Shown here piece after piece: positions 25,483-33,391 of a stretch of 64,000 nt of DNA. The first letter of the stretch is position 1. Each line of letters opens with the position of its first letter. A program made the position numbers and the translations under genes. The notes below the pieces were generated by a model, which saw only the letters and a program-made list of their open reading frames with translations, searched no databases and was not told the DNA's origin. The stretch covers positions 1 to 64,000 of the forward strand of contig JAACJQ010000221.1 of NCBI GenBank assembly GCA_016879935.1. The letters run 5' to 3'. The stretch comes from Archangiaceae bacterium (GTDB taxonomy: Bacteria; Myxococcota; Myxococcia; Myxococcales; Myxococcaceae).

Positions 25483-26358
25483 ATGCAACGATTCGTGGTG
25501 GCAGTGGTCAGTGTGCTGGCTTCGGTATCCTCCGCGCAGAGCGCGAGCGGAACGGCGCCGTGTCCCGCATGTACGGTGGAACAAGAGAAGGCGCTCGCGC
25601 AGTCGCTCGGTGCGGGCCACTGGTTGGTCTACGACGTTCCGTCGCTGGGCCTCAGTTATTGGTCGGTCACGAACGGCCGCACCTTTCGAGATCGCGAGAC
25701 TGGCCAGTACGAAGTGACCCCGGGAACGGTGGAGCCGTTGACGGTTCCGGCGGAGACGCTCGCTGCCTTCAAGACGGCGGTGACGGGCCCGACGCAGACC
25801 TCAGTCACCTTCACTCCAGGTGGGCCGGCGGCGCCGCAGTTTCCCGACCTGCCGAACCCTGTCTACACGTTGGACTACAATTTCAGTGCGTTCACCCACG
25901 CCGCCAACCCAGACCTTCGGTCTCGTGTCGAGTCGATCCTCACTTCATGGATGTATGGCAGTGCCTCGCAGGGTGGCGAGGTCTACAATCTGATTCGGTC
26001 GATCATTGCCGAGATTGCCGGAAATCGAATCATCACCGTCACCATCGTGTACGCGGATGGCTCCCGCGAGCAGTACCAGCTCAATCGGTTCAGTACGAAT
26101 GGCTACACGAATGCGCACTACGTGCCCGGGTCGGCCACCGACCACAATGGAAACCCGGTTCCCGACGCTGCGGTGATCAACGACCCCGACACGGGCGGGG
26201 TCTACGAGGGCGTCTTCGAGTTTTCGACCTCGTACGAGCTGACGGCGTGGATCGAAGCGATGGAGAGCATGGGTGTTCCAGTCACCGGAGCGTGCCGCAC
26301 GCGCGTTGGTTGCGCGCGCGTCGGGAGTGGCCCGCTCGAGTGCCGTTGTCCCCCCTGA
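25483..26358 (+). CDS. exported protein of unknown function
   Basis: 291 residues with a Sec signal peptide (cleavage about ASVSSA|QS, 18). The mature part starts with a CPAC motif and has a Thr/Pro-rich middle, then a mixed domain with many Asn/Tyr (MYGSASQGGEVYNLIRSIIAEI, RITVTIVYADGSREQYQLN). It ends in a Cys-rich tail (ACRTRVGCARV, LECRCPP) that may form disulphides. Family not recognised. Codons are somewhat less GC-biased than in the surrounding genes. A second exported or anchored orphan starts 38 bp downstream on the same strand. Confidence 0.65.
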   Translation: MQRFVVAVVSVLASVSSAQSASGTAPCPACTVEQEKALAQSLGAGHWLVYDVPSLGLSYWSVTNGRTFRDRETGQYEVTPGTVEPLTVPAETLAAFKTAVTGPTQTSVTFTPGGPAAPQFPDLPNPVYTLDYNFSAFTHAANPDLRSRVESILTSWMYGSASQGGEVYNLIRSIIAEIAGNRIITVTIVYADGSREQYQLNRFSTNGYTNAHYVPGSATDHNGNPVPDAAVINDPDTGGVYEGVFEFSTSYELTAWIEAMESMGVPVTGACRTRVGCARVGSGPLECRCPP

Positions 26359-26396
26359 CGCACTTCGCGTCGCGTCGGTCGACTCACGAGAGCGCC

Positions 26397-27104
26397 ATGC
26401 ACAGGTACGTCACCGCCCTGTCGATACTCCTGGTCTCCTTCGTTGCGATGTTCCTCTGGTTCAAGTCGCGAGCGCGTCATGAAGCGCACGGGCGGCGAGA
26501 GGTTCGAGGCGACGAGGTCGCCCAGTTCTGGCGCTGGTTTGCGACCAACGAGGTGTCCTTCGAGCGGGTCAGTCGCGGAGGAGACCCCGTCGCCATCGGC
26601 GCCCTGATCGTCGAACCGGCGTCGGCAAGACTCAGCCGTCTGTGTTCTGGGTTGTCAGGCGAAGTCAGTTTGCCGACCGCCGACGGCGCTCGACCGCAGT
26701 TCACCATCACGGCGAACGGAGACGTCGATCGGTTCAGCTGTGTCGAGTCGATCGTCGCTGCCGCACCGCCGTTACGGTTCTGGTCCATCGCGGCGCTTCG
26801 TCAGCGCCGCGACCCGGACTGGACTCTGGTTGCGCGAGGGAGGGTTCTTGCTCCGTCCGAGATCCGGTTTCGAGAGAAGGCCCATCGAGGGGCATTGGTC
26901 GACATCGTGGTGCTCGTTCCCGACTTCACCGAGTCAGAGCGTGACGGTGTGTTCGATGCGCTCTTCCCGCTCCTCGATTCACTCGTCGGAGAGCGGGATG
27001 TGGAGCTCCGGCTCGGCGAGATCTCGCTCGCACGCTTCTCGCCCACCACCGACGTCGATGCGAAGCCTCTCTCGGAGCTGCCGATGCTCCTCGATTCGTT
27101 GTGA
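26397..27104 (+). CDS. membrane-anchored protein of unknown function
   Basis: 235 residues. One N-terminal hydrophobic helix (about 4-22: YVTALSILLVSFVAMFLWF) followed by a basic patch. The remainder is soluble alpha/beta with repeated charged strands (RVSRGGDPVAIGALIVEP, WTLVARGRVLAPSEIRFREK). No family recognised. It follows the exported gene at 25483 by 38 bp and may form a functional pair with it. Convergent with the kinase gene: 6 bp between stops. Confidence 0.6.
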   Translation: MHRYVTALSILLVSFVAMFLWFKSRARHEAHGRREVRGDEVAQFWRWFATNEVSFERVSRGGDPVAIGALIVEPASARLSRLCSGLSGEVSLPTADGARPQFTITANGDVDRFSCVESIVAAAPPLRFWSIAALRQRRDPDWTLVARGRVLAPSEIRFREKAHRGALVDIVVLVPDFTESERDGVFDALFPLLDSLVGERDVELRLGEISLARFSPTTDVDAKPLSELPMLLDSL

Positions 27105-27110
27105 GGGACT

Positions 27111-29582
27111 CTACGGGGCGCGCTCCACCGCTCGAAGCAGGTCCTCCGTGGCCGCGATTCGAAACGCGCTGTCGGCGTTGCTGCGGCGAAGGCCGAGCGC
27201 GCGGGTGAGCATCGCCCGCGCTTCGTCTTTCGACCCCCGAGCTGCTCGAACGAGGGCGAGCTCTTCGAGTGGTTCGACGAGATCGAAGTGGTCGGCGCCC
27301 CGCTCGCGCTGAACCGACTCGAGTACCTCGGTCAGGAGCGTCTCGGCGAGGTCGAGCCGGCCGAGCTGCCGCTCTGCTGCGCCGAGGTTCAGCTGGACTG
27401 CCATCGTGCCGTAGTTCTTCGGGCCGAGGGTGCGCGACCGAACGCGGAGAACGGCCTCGGCCAGTGCCCGCGCCTCTTCGAGTTTGCCGACCTTTCGCGC
27501 CAGCAGTGATTGGTTGTTTCGCACCACGAGCGTCGCCGGGTGCTCGTCACCCATCGTTCGCGTCATCACCTCGAGCAACGCGGCGTTCTCGGCGTAGGCC
27601 TCGGCGAAGTGGCCCAGCAGCGCGTGCTTCATGGCGACGTAGCTGCGAATCGTGAGCACGTGATGGTGCTCGCTGCCGGCGGTCTTCGTGAGCCGCGCGA
27701 CCGCGTCGCTCGCAATCTGCAACGAGCGTTCGTGATTGCCCTCGACGCGCGCGACATGAATCGAGGCAATCGTCAGGTTCACGTCGGCCCGGAGCGATGG
27801 CGGCTCGCGTACCGACAATGCCTGCGCGAGGTCCAACGCTGCGCGCGCCGCGAGTGGTTGGCGCTCTCGCAACGACATGGTGATGGCGACGGCGCTGAGA
27901 CACTCCGCAGCGATGCCGTCTTCACGAACCTCGAGCGCACGGCGAGCACAGTCTCTCGCCCGGGCCGTGGCGTTCGACTCGTAGTGGCGAATCGCGGCTT
28001 GTGCGTCGAGCCAACCGAGCTCGGCCTGGGCGACGCCCGCATCGAGCGACTGCACCTGAGACCGGAGCCGTTCGATGCCTGCCCGCACCTCGGCCGGCCG
28101 GCCAATCGCCACCAGGTGCCTCAGCGAGGCGATCTCGAGACGCACCGCTCGCTCCGCCGAGTTGGCCTCGGTGAGGTCGACGCGCTGGCACGACTCCAGG
28201 TCACGAAGCCCAAGCACGGCCGCGGGCGCTTCGACGACCATCTCGGGCGTGGGTGCCGACAGGCTCGTGACGAGCGACTCCACCTCGCGTCGACGCAGGT
28301 CGAGGCACTCGCGAATGGAGGCTCCGCGCGCCGCCGAAATGCTGCGCTCGCGCTTCTCGGCATGACACGTCTCCAGAGAGAGTCGCTTCCAATGCCCGAC
28401 GTACTCGGCGAGCAGACGGTTCGTCTCGGCCGCGGCGAGCGTGGCGAACGAGGTGCGCGTCGTGTCGAAGGCCGCCTCTCGCGCGGCGCGGCGCTCCGAG
28501 GTGACCTGACTGTCGAGGTCGACTCCAACGTCGCGACACGGGTCTTGCGTCAGCCCGACGTAGCCGAGCGGCGTCAGCGTCAACGCGACGGTGCAGGCGG
28601 CGAGCACCCAGGGCCAGCGCGGAGGCCCGGCCGCGAGCGCCTTCGCAAAGGCAGCCATCGTCGGAAAGCGCGCCGAGGGCTCTGGCGAGAGGCCACGACG
28701 AACGACGCGCTCGAGCCAGCGTGGAAACGGGCGACCTGCAGGCTTCGTCGGCTCCTGCTGTTGGGCGGCGCGCAGCTGGGCGAGCGTCGAAGCGCGAAAG
28801 GGCCGCTCTCCTGCGATGGCCTCCCAGAGCGAGACACTCAGCGCGAACTGGTCTGCGCTCGCGTCACCGGGGCGCCCGTCGAGCTGTGCGGGCGCGAGGT
28901 ACGCCGGCGTTCCCACCAGCTGCGGCGCCGCTGCATTGGCCGTCGCGAGCGTGCCGAGCCCGAAGTCGCTCAGGCGTGCCCGCCCATTCACGTCGATGAG
29001 CACGTTGTCTGGTTTGAAGTCGCGGTGCACGACGCCGGCGTCATGAGCCGCCGCGAGCGCCTCGGCGAGCTGGGTGAAGACCTCGACGATGGCGGGGAGC
29101 GCGGGGCGAGTCGCCAGCCACTCCCGAAGCGTGCCCCCGTTCACCAGCTCCATCACCAACACCAGCCGGCCCTGCCACTCGGCGACCTCGTGCACCGTCA
29201 CGATGTTCGGGTGCGTGAGCTTGGCCATCAGCCTCGCCTCTTCGCGCAGCGAGGCCGAGTCGGAGTGCAGCACCTTCAACGCGACTTGCCGCTCGAGGCG
29301 AGGGTCCCACGCTGCGAACACCGTGCCCATGGAGCCCGCGCCGAGCAGCTTCACGAGGTGGTACGGCCCGAGAATGACGCCGGGCTCGAGCGAGCGCGGG
29401 AGCTGCGAGGGCGCCGTGTCACCGAGGCTGGTGGTGCTCACCGACGCGACCATCGAGGCGGCCGTTCGCCGGCATCGCTCGCACTCCTCGATGTGCGCCA
29501 GCAGCTCGGCCCGCTCGGTGTTCGAGAGGTCGTTGGTCGCCAGTCGCGCGAAGAGCGCCTCGTCGGGGCAGTACCCGGTCAC
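27111..29582 (-). CDS. zinc-finger / Ser-Thr kinase / TPR receptor
   Basis: 823 residues. The N-terminus has an anti-sigma-like zinc finger (HIEECERC, ~30). The kinase domain (~67-320) shows GAGSMGTV, VALKVL (ATP Lys), HRDFKPDN and SDFGLG, so it is catalytically intact. One membrane helix follows (WPWVLAACTVALTLTPLGYVGL, ~335-357), then ~460 residues of helical repeats with TPR-like spacing. The kinase is cytoplasmic and the TPR part exported or periplasmic. The GTG at 29582 is 7 bp after the sigma-factor stop. A zf-HC2-like head directly behind a sigma factor suggests the kinase controls that factor by binding or phosphorylation (inference; such pairs are common in myxobacteria). Confidence 0.92.
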   Translation of the reverse strand: MTGYCPDEALFARLATNDLSNTERAELLAHIEECERCRRTAASMVASVSTTSLGDTAPSQLPRSLEPGVILGPYHLVKLLGAGSMGTVFAAWDPRLERQVALKVLHSDSASLREEARLMAKLTHPNIVTVHEVAEWQGRLVLVMELVNGGTLREWLATRPALPAIVEVFTQLAEALAAAHDAGVVHRDFKPDNVLIDVNGRARLSDFGLGTLATANAAAPQLVGTPAYLAPAQLDGRPGDASADQFALSVSLWEAIAGERPFRASTLAQLRAAQQQEPTKPAGRPFPRWLERVVRRGLSPEPSARFPTMAAFAKALAAGPPRWPWVLAACTVALTLTPLGYVGLTQDPCRDVGVDLDSQVTSERRAAREAAFDTTRTSFATLAAAETNRLLAEYVGHWKRLSLETCHAEKRERSISAARGASIRECLDLRRREVESLVTSLSAPTPEMVVEAPAAVLGLRDLESCQRVDLTEANSAERAVRLEIASLRHLVAIGRPAEVRAGIERLRSQVQSLDAGVAQAELGWLDAQAAIRHYESNATARARDCARRALEVREDGIAAECLSAVAITMSLRERQPLAARAALDLAQALSVREPPSLRADVNLTIASIHVARVEGNHERSLQIASDAVARLTKTAGSEHHHVLTIRSYVAMKHALLGHFAEAYAENAALLEVMTRTMGDEHPATLVVRNNQSLLARKVGKLEEARALAEAVLRVRSRTLGPKNYGTMAVQLNLGAAERQLGRLDLAETLLTEVLESVQRERGADHFDLVEPLEELALVRAARGSKDEARAMLTRALGLRRSNADSAFRIAATEDLLRAVERAP

Positions 29583-29589
29583 GTCGTGC

Positions 29590-30441
29590 TCACGTTGATT
29601 CGAAGAAGACGCGCAGCGAGCGGTCGAGGCTGAACTCGAGTGACGTGAAGAATGACTCGAGCTCTTCGGGAGACAGCTCGAGCCGGGTGGCGACGAGCGC
29701 ACGAACCTGCGTCTTCAACCCTTCGCGAGCAGCGGCGACCCAGCGCGCTGCGGTCGCACGACTGGTGCCGTAGACGAGGCCGATTCGGTCGACCGACAGG
29801 CCGTCGACGAAGGCGAGCTTCAACAGGTTCTGCTCGCGAGTGTTCAGCATCGAGAGTGCCTCGACGAGGGCGTGACTGACGACGGCGTGGTGCCGCTCCC
29901 GGAAGAGCGCGACGTCGAGCGCACCAGACGACACGAGGCGCGCCTCGAGCGCTGCAGCGTCGGCGGGAGTGTGGCGCTGCGTGGCACGGGCGAGGTCCAC
30001 CATCACGCGAACCGCGACGCTCTTGACCCACAGCCAGAGCGGCGCGTCTCCCCGGTACTCGCTCAACCGTGCGCGGCGGCCGCCCTCGGCGACGAGCAGC
30101 TTGGCGCGGGTCAGTTGACAGGCTTCGTCGACGACCTCGGGTCGCGGGTCGACTCTCGAGAGCGCGGGAACCAGCCGAGCCACCACGTCGCGCTCGAAGA
30201 GCTCGAGCGCGGTCGGGTCTTGAAGCAGACACGCGCACGCCAGCAGCAGGTCGGCGGCTCGGGCCGCCTCGACACGGCGAACCCCGAGGTCTCGTATCGT
30301 CTTGAAGAAGGCCTGCGCGTCGAGGGAGAGCTCAGGCCAACAGGTCTGCGCCGCTTCCCAGAATTGCACAACCTCGGGGTCAGCCTGGAGCCCAACGGAC
30401 GCCGCGAAGTTCTCGGCGGTGACTTCCGACCACCTTCCCAT
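29590..30441 (-). CDS. sigma-70-like factor, Sig-70_gmx1 type
   Basis: 283 residues. A helical N-terminus (~1-65) is followed by the shared core AADLLLACAC, LSEYRGDAPLWLWVKSVAVRVMVDLARA and a region-4-like helix-turn-helix (GLSVDRIGLVYGTSRATAARWVAAAR). It matches the myxobacterial sigma family recalled as TIGR03001. It directs RNA polymerase to an unknown regulon. The zinc-finger kinase starts 7 bp downstream and is likely its regulator. Start: the ATG at 30441 leaves a complete N-terminal helix; the shorter paralogue in this window is at 20318. Confidence 0.88.
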   Translation of the reverse strand: MGRWSEVTAENFAASVGLQADPEVVQFWEAAQTCWPELSLDAQAFFKTIRDLGVRRVEAARAADLLLACACLLQDPTALELFERDVVARLVPALSRVDPRPEVVDEACQLTRAKLLVAEGGRRARLSEYRGDAPLWLWVKSVAVRVMVDLARATQRHTPADAAALEARLVSSGALDVALFRERHHAVVSHALVEALSMLNTREQNLLKLAFVDGLSVDRIGLVYGTSRATAARWVAAAREGLKTQVRALVATRLELSPEELESFFTSLEFSLDRSLRVFFEST

Positions 30442-30507
30442 TGAGCGGCATCGTACACGCGCGGCCATGTGCTCGCGAGCGTCGATTGGGCAGGGGTTCG
30501 GCCTCGT

Positions 30508-31278
30508 TCATTCGAGCGCGGCTCGCACCCCCTCGATGATGGCCTCGGGCTTCTCGATGGGGATGGCGTGCCCACTGTCGACCCAGACCTCGGTGGCGTT
30601 CGGGTAGCGCTTCACGAGATCAGCTCGCTTCTCGTTCCAGTACCGAACCGTGGGGGTCGACATGTCTTTCATGGGCTGTTGCGCGCTGAGCACGACGACC
30701 TTTCCGGTGTACGTGGGGAGCGCCAACACGTCTCTCCCGGTCTGGTCGAGCGCATCGAACTCAGCGCGCGTGACTTTGGGCAACGAGTCGAGGCTCTTCT
30801 TCGCTTCGGCCGGCCAGAACTCGACCGAGCCGTCGCCCTGCATCTGTTCGGGGTGGGTGGAGTCGACGAGCACGAGCCCGGCGACTTCGTCTGGGTAGCG
30901 GCGTGCAAACCATTGCATGTACAGCCCGCCCAGAGAGTGGCCGACGAGGACATAGGGCGGCTCGACGTTCTTCTCCTTCAAGACGCGGCGAAGCGCCTCG
31001 ACGACGGTCGCGCCATCGCGTGGGCCGTCGACATCGGCAGAGTTTCCCTGCCCGGCCCGGCTGTAGGCGAACGCGGTGTTTTTCCGCGAGACCTCGGGAA
31101 ACACCTTGCCCCACCACTCGAGGCTGCCGCCCAGGCCGGCCTCGAAGACGACCGCGGGGGTGCCGCCTCGCGCGAGCGCCAGCTCCACACGTCGTCCGTC
31201 GACGGTTTCGACCTGCGCTCCCGGCAATGACAGACAGCCGGCACCAAGCATCGTCAGAATGACACACGCAATTCGCAT
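30508..31278 (-). CDS. alpha/beta hydrolase lipoprotein
   Basis: 256 residues. Lipoprotein signal MRIACVILTMLGAGC. The hydrolase domain has the oxyanion region VVFEAGLGGS, the nucleophile elbow VGHSLGGLY (Ser), a likely acid near LVLVDS and the catalytic His in DSGHAIPIEKPE. It is an esterase- or lipase-type enzyme exposed on the periplasmic or outer surface; the substrate is unknown. It is 66 bp upstream of the sigma gene region on the same strand order but reads as an independent unit. Confidence 0.85.
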   Translation of the reverse strand: MRIACVILTMLGAGCLSLPGAQVETVDGRRVELALARGGTPAVVFEAGLGGSLEWWGKVFPEVSRKNTAFAYSRAGQGNSADVDGPRDGATVVEALRRVLKEKNVEPPYVLVGHSLGGLYMQWFARRYPDEVAGLVLVDSTHPEQMQGDGSVEFWPAEAKKSLDSLPKVTRAEFDALDQTGRDVLALPTYTGKVVVLSAQQPMKDMSTPTVRYWNEKRADLVKRYPNATEVWVDSGHAIPIEKPEAIIEGVRAALE

Positions 31279-31343
31279 CACTGCTCCAGAGGTTCGGGGT
31301 GTCGGAGCAACGGGCCGCCGCCGGTTTGATTGCGCGGCGCCCA

Positions 31344-32228
31344 TCACCAGGCGACCGACGGGCTCACTCCTTTGTAGATGAGATAGCTGGCGAGCGAGGC
31401 CTCGAACACGAACTGTGGAATCGCCAGCAGCGCGGGGAGCACGGCGTACTGCGGGAGCACACCCGTCAGCGTGGCCGTCGCGCTGCCGAAGACGAGCGGG
31501 CCGCCGATGAGCCCGAGAATCGCGATCCACCTGGGAACGTGGTTCGACTTCGCGAGCAATGCAGAGACGAAGACCGTGTTCAGACCACTCGTGAACCCGG
31601 GCCCCATCAAGAAGGTGGCGTTGTGAAATGCGGTCAACCCTCTCCCGGTGGCGACGAGCGCGGCTGGGTCTCCAGCCATGCCCGCCTGGTTCTGCTGCCG
31701 GAGCGTCGAGATGGCGAGCAGGCTGACGACGCCGGCGGTGATGACGGCGGCCTCGAGCGTTCGGAGCCCGACGTAGCCCATGGCCACCCCTTCGTTCTCT
31801 TCCTTGAGGAGCGGATACAGCGACACGGCCGTGCCGATGTTCGTGAAGGCGACGAGCAGGTCGAGCAGGCAGCTCACCATCAGAGCGGGGTCGGGGCCCT
31901 GACCGACGATGTAGTTCGGGTCTTTCAGCACCTGCTGCCGGAGCGCGAGGCCGCCGAACGACGCGAAGTCGCTCAGGAGAAACGAGATGCCGCCAGCCAG
32001 CGCGAGGTGCTTCTTCCGCAGGCGCTCGTCGTTCGACGCGTCGTCGACGAGGTGGTGTTCGCCCGCGACTTCGCTCGCCGTGGGCGACGAGGCGCCCATC
32101 ACCGTGTCGGCGCCCGGCAGGCGAATGGTCTCCGGTGTGGTGTCTGGTTCGGCAGCCGCGGTGCCCGCCAGCAGGCAGGACAACAGAACGAGAGAGCGCG
32201 TGAAGGAATGGAGACGAGGGGTGGCCAT
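31344..32228 (-). CDS. DUF4386-family membrane protein
   Basis: 294 residues. An N-terminal hydrophobic signal-like stretch is followed by six or so helices. Family phrases of DUF4386 are visible: TNIGTAVSLYPLLKEENEGVAMGYVGLRTLEAA, FHNATFLMGPGFTSGLN and PRWIAILGLIGGP. These are inner-membrane proteins of unknown activity. The upstream AraC-family gene on the same strand ends 70 bp away and may control it. Confidence 0.85.
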   Translation of the reverse strand: MATPRLHSFTRSLVLLSCLLAGTAAAEPDTTPETIRLPGADTVMGASSPTASEVAGEHHLVDDASNDERLRKKHLALAGGISFLLSDFASFGGLALRQQVLKDPNYIVGQGPDPALMVSCLLDLLVAFTNIGTAVSLYPLLKEENEGVAMGYVGLRTLEAAVITAGVVSLLAISTLRQQNQAGMAGDPAALVATGRGLTAFHNATFLMGPGFTSGLNTVFVSALLAKSNHVPRWIAILGLIGGPLVFGSATATLTGVLPQYAVLPALLAIPQFVFEASLASYLIYKGVSPSVAW

Positions 32229-32298
32229 GGTGGCGCCCTCAAACCATTCGCTCCGCGTGACGGCCGCTCCGCGCCAGCAGAGTTCAGCTCCGCGGCAG

Positions 32299-33291
32299 CT
32301 ACGCCTCTTCTTCCGTGTCGACCGGTGGCCGTGGGCCGAGCGCCGACGGGCTCGTGTCGAACTGGCGACGAAACGCCGCGGCGAACTTGCTCGGGTTGGA
32401 GTACCCCACCCGCAGCGCTGCTTCGGTGACGTTCAGGTGCTCGTCGACGATCAACCGTCGCGCCTCCTCCATTCGCAGCTGGCGAAGATGGGCGAACAGC
32501 GAGGTTCCAAAGCGCGCCTTGAAGGCGACCCTCAGCCTCGTCTCACTGAACCCGACGGCGGCGGCCAGCTCGGCGTGAGTCGGGGTGTGCTCGAGCCGCT
32601 CGATGAGCGAGCGCCGAAGCCGCTCGAGTCGCTCGACGTCGGTCGCAGTGAGCCTCGCCGGGAGTCCGCGGGCTCCGTCTTCGAGCTCGTCCGTCATCAA
32701 CCCCAGCAGCTCGAGGCTCTTCGCTTGATGCCACAAGCGGCGCGACACCCCCTTGATGTCGGCGTTCGCAATCTCCTCGAGTCCACGAAAGAGCGCCGGC
32801 GTCATCGCGCGCGACACCGCGGGCGCAGGCCCATCGTGGCCGAGCACCAGGCGCAATGACGGTGGCGGCTCGGTGACTCCCAGCAGCTGGAGCAGGAGCG
32901 CGGGCCGCAGCGACAGGGTCACGGCCTGGCCAACCTCGCTGCCGGTCGGCGCCACCTTCAGCTGAAGCGGCCGTCTGAAGGCGCCCACCTCGAAGGTGTT
33001 GCCGAGGCGCTCGTAGCGGAGCTCACCGCACTCCACGCGCACCGCAGCGCCTTTGCTCACGACGAACTCGAGCTCGGCTGGCGGCTGCTCCACCGCGAAC
33101 GAGAAGGACGGCTCGAACCGGCTCGTGCTCACGTCCATTCTGAGCCCGCCCGCGAACGCGAAGTGGTTCGAACGAGACCAGGAGTCGCCAATTCTGAACA
33201 GGTCGGCACGTTCGGAGCCGTCGGGGGAGACGTTCGACTCGATGCTGCCTGGGTCAACCAGCACGTTCGCGCGCGTGGCTCGCTCTGACAT
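32299..33291 (-). CDS. AraC-family transcriptional regulator
   Basis: 330 residues. The N-terminal ~220 residues form a sensor domain with many beta strands. The C-terminal ~100 residues hold two helix-turn-helix motifs: THAELAAAVGFSETRLRVAFKARFGTSLFAHLRQLRMEEARRL, then LNVTEAALRVGYSNPSKFAAAFRRQFDTSPS, the standard AraC/XylS signature. It acts as an effector-responsive DNA-binding protein. Its nearest target candidate is the DUF4386 gene 70 bp downstream (inference). Divergent from the exported protein at 33392. Confidence 0.92.
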   Translation of the reverse strand: MSERATRANVLVDPGSIESNVSPDGSERADLFRIGDSWSRSNHFAFAGGLRMDVSTSRFEPSFSFAVEQPPAELEFVVSKGAAVRVECGELRYERLGNTFEVGAFRRPLQLKVAPTGSEVGQAVTLSLRPALLLQLLGVTEPPPSLRLVLGHDGPAPAVSRAMTPALFRGLEEIANADIKGVSRRLWHQAKSLELLGLMTDELEDGARGLPARLTATDVERLERLRRSLIERLEHTPTHAELAAAVGFSETRLRVAFKARFGTSLFAHLRQLRMEEARRLIVDEHLNVTEAALRVGYSNPSKFAAAFRRQFDTSPSALGPRPPVDTEEEA

Positions 33292-33391
33292 GAGGTGACT
33301 CTAACCGCTCGAGTTTCGTCGGGCTGGGTTCCGCGCAGGGCCCACTGGCCGAGCGGTGAGACGCCGGCCGGGAGCGACCGTCTCTGAGCTG

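Noticed and set aside
27510-29633. 707-codon open frame on the plus strand
   Set aside because: Antisense shadow of the zinc-finger kinase gene; composition dominated by Arg, Leu, Gly and His.
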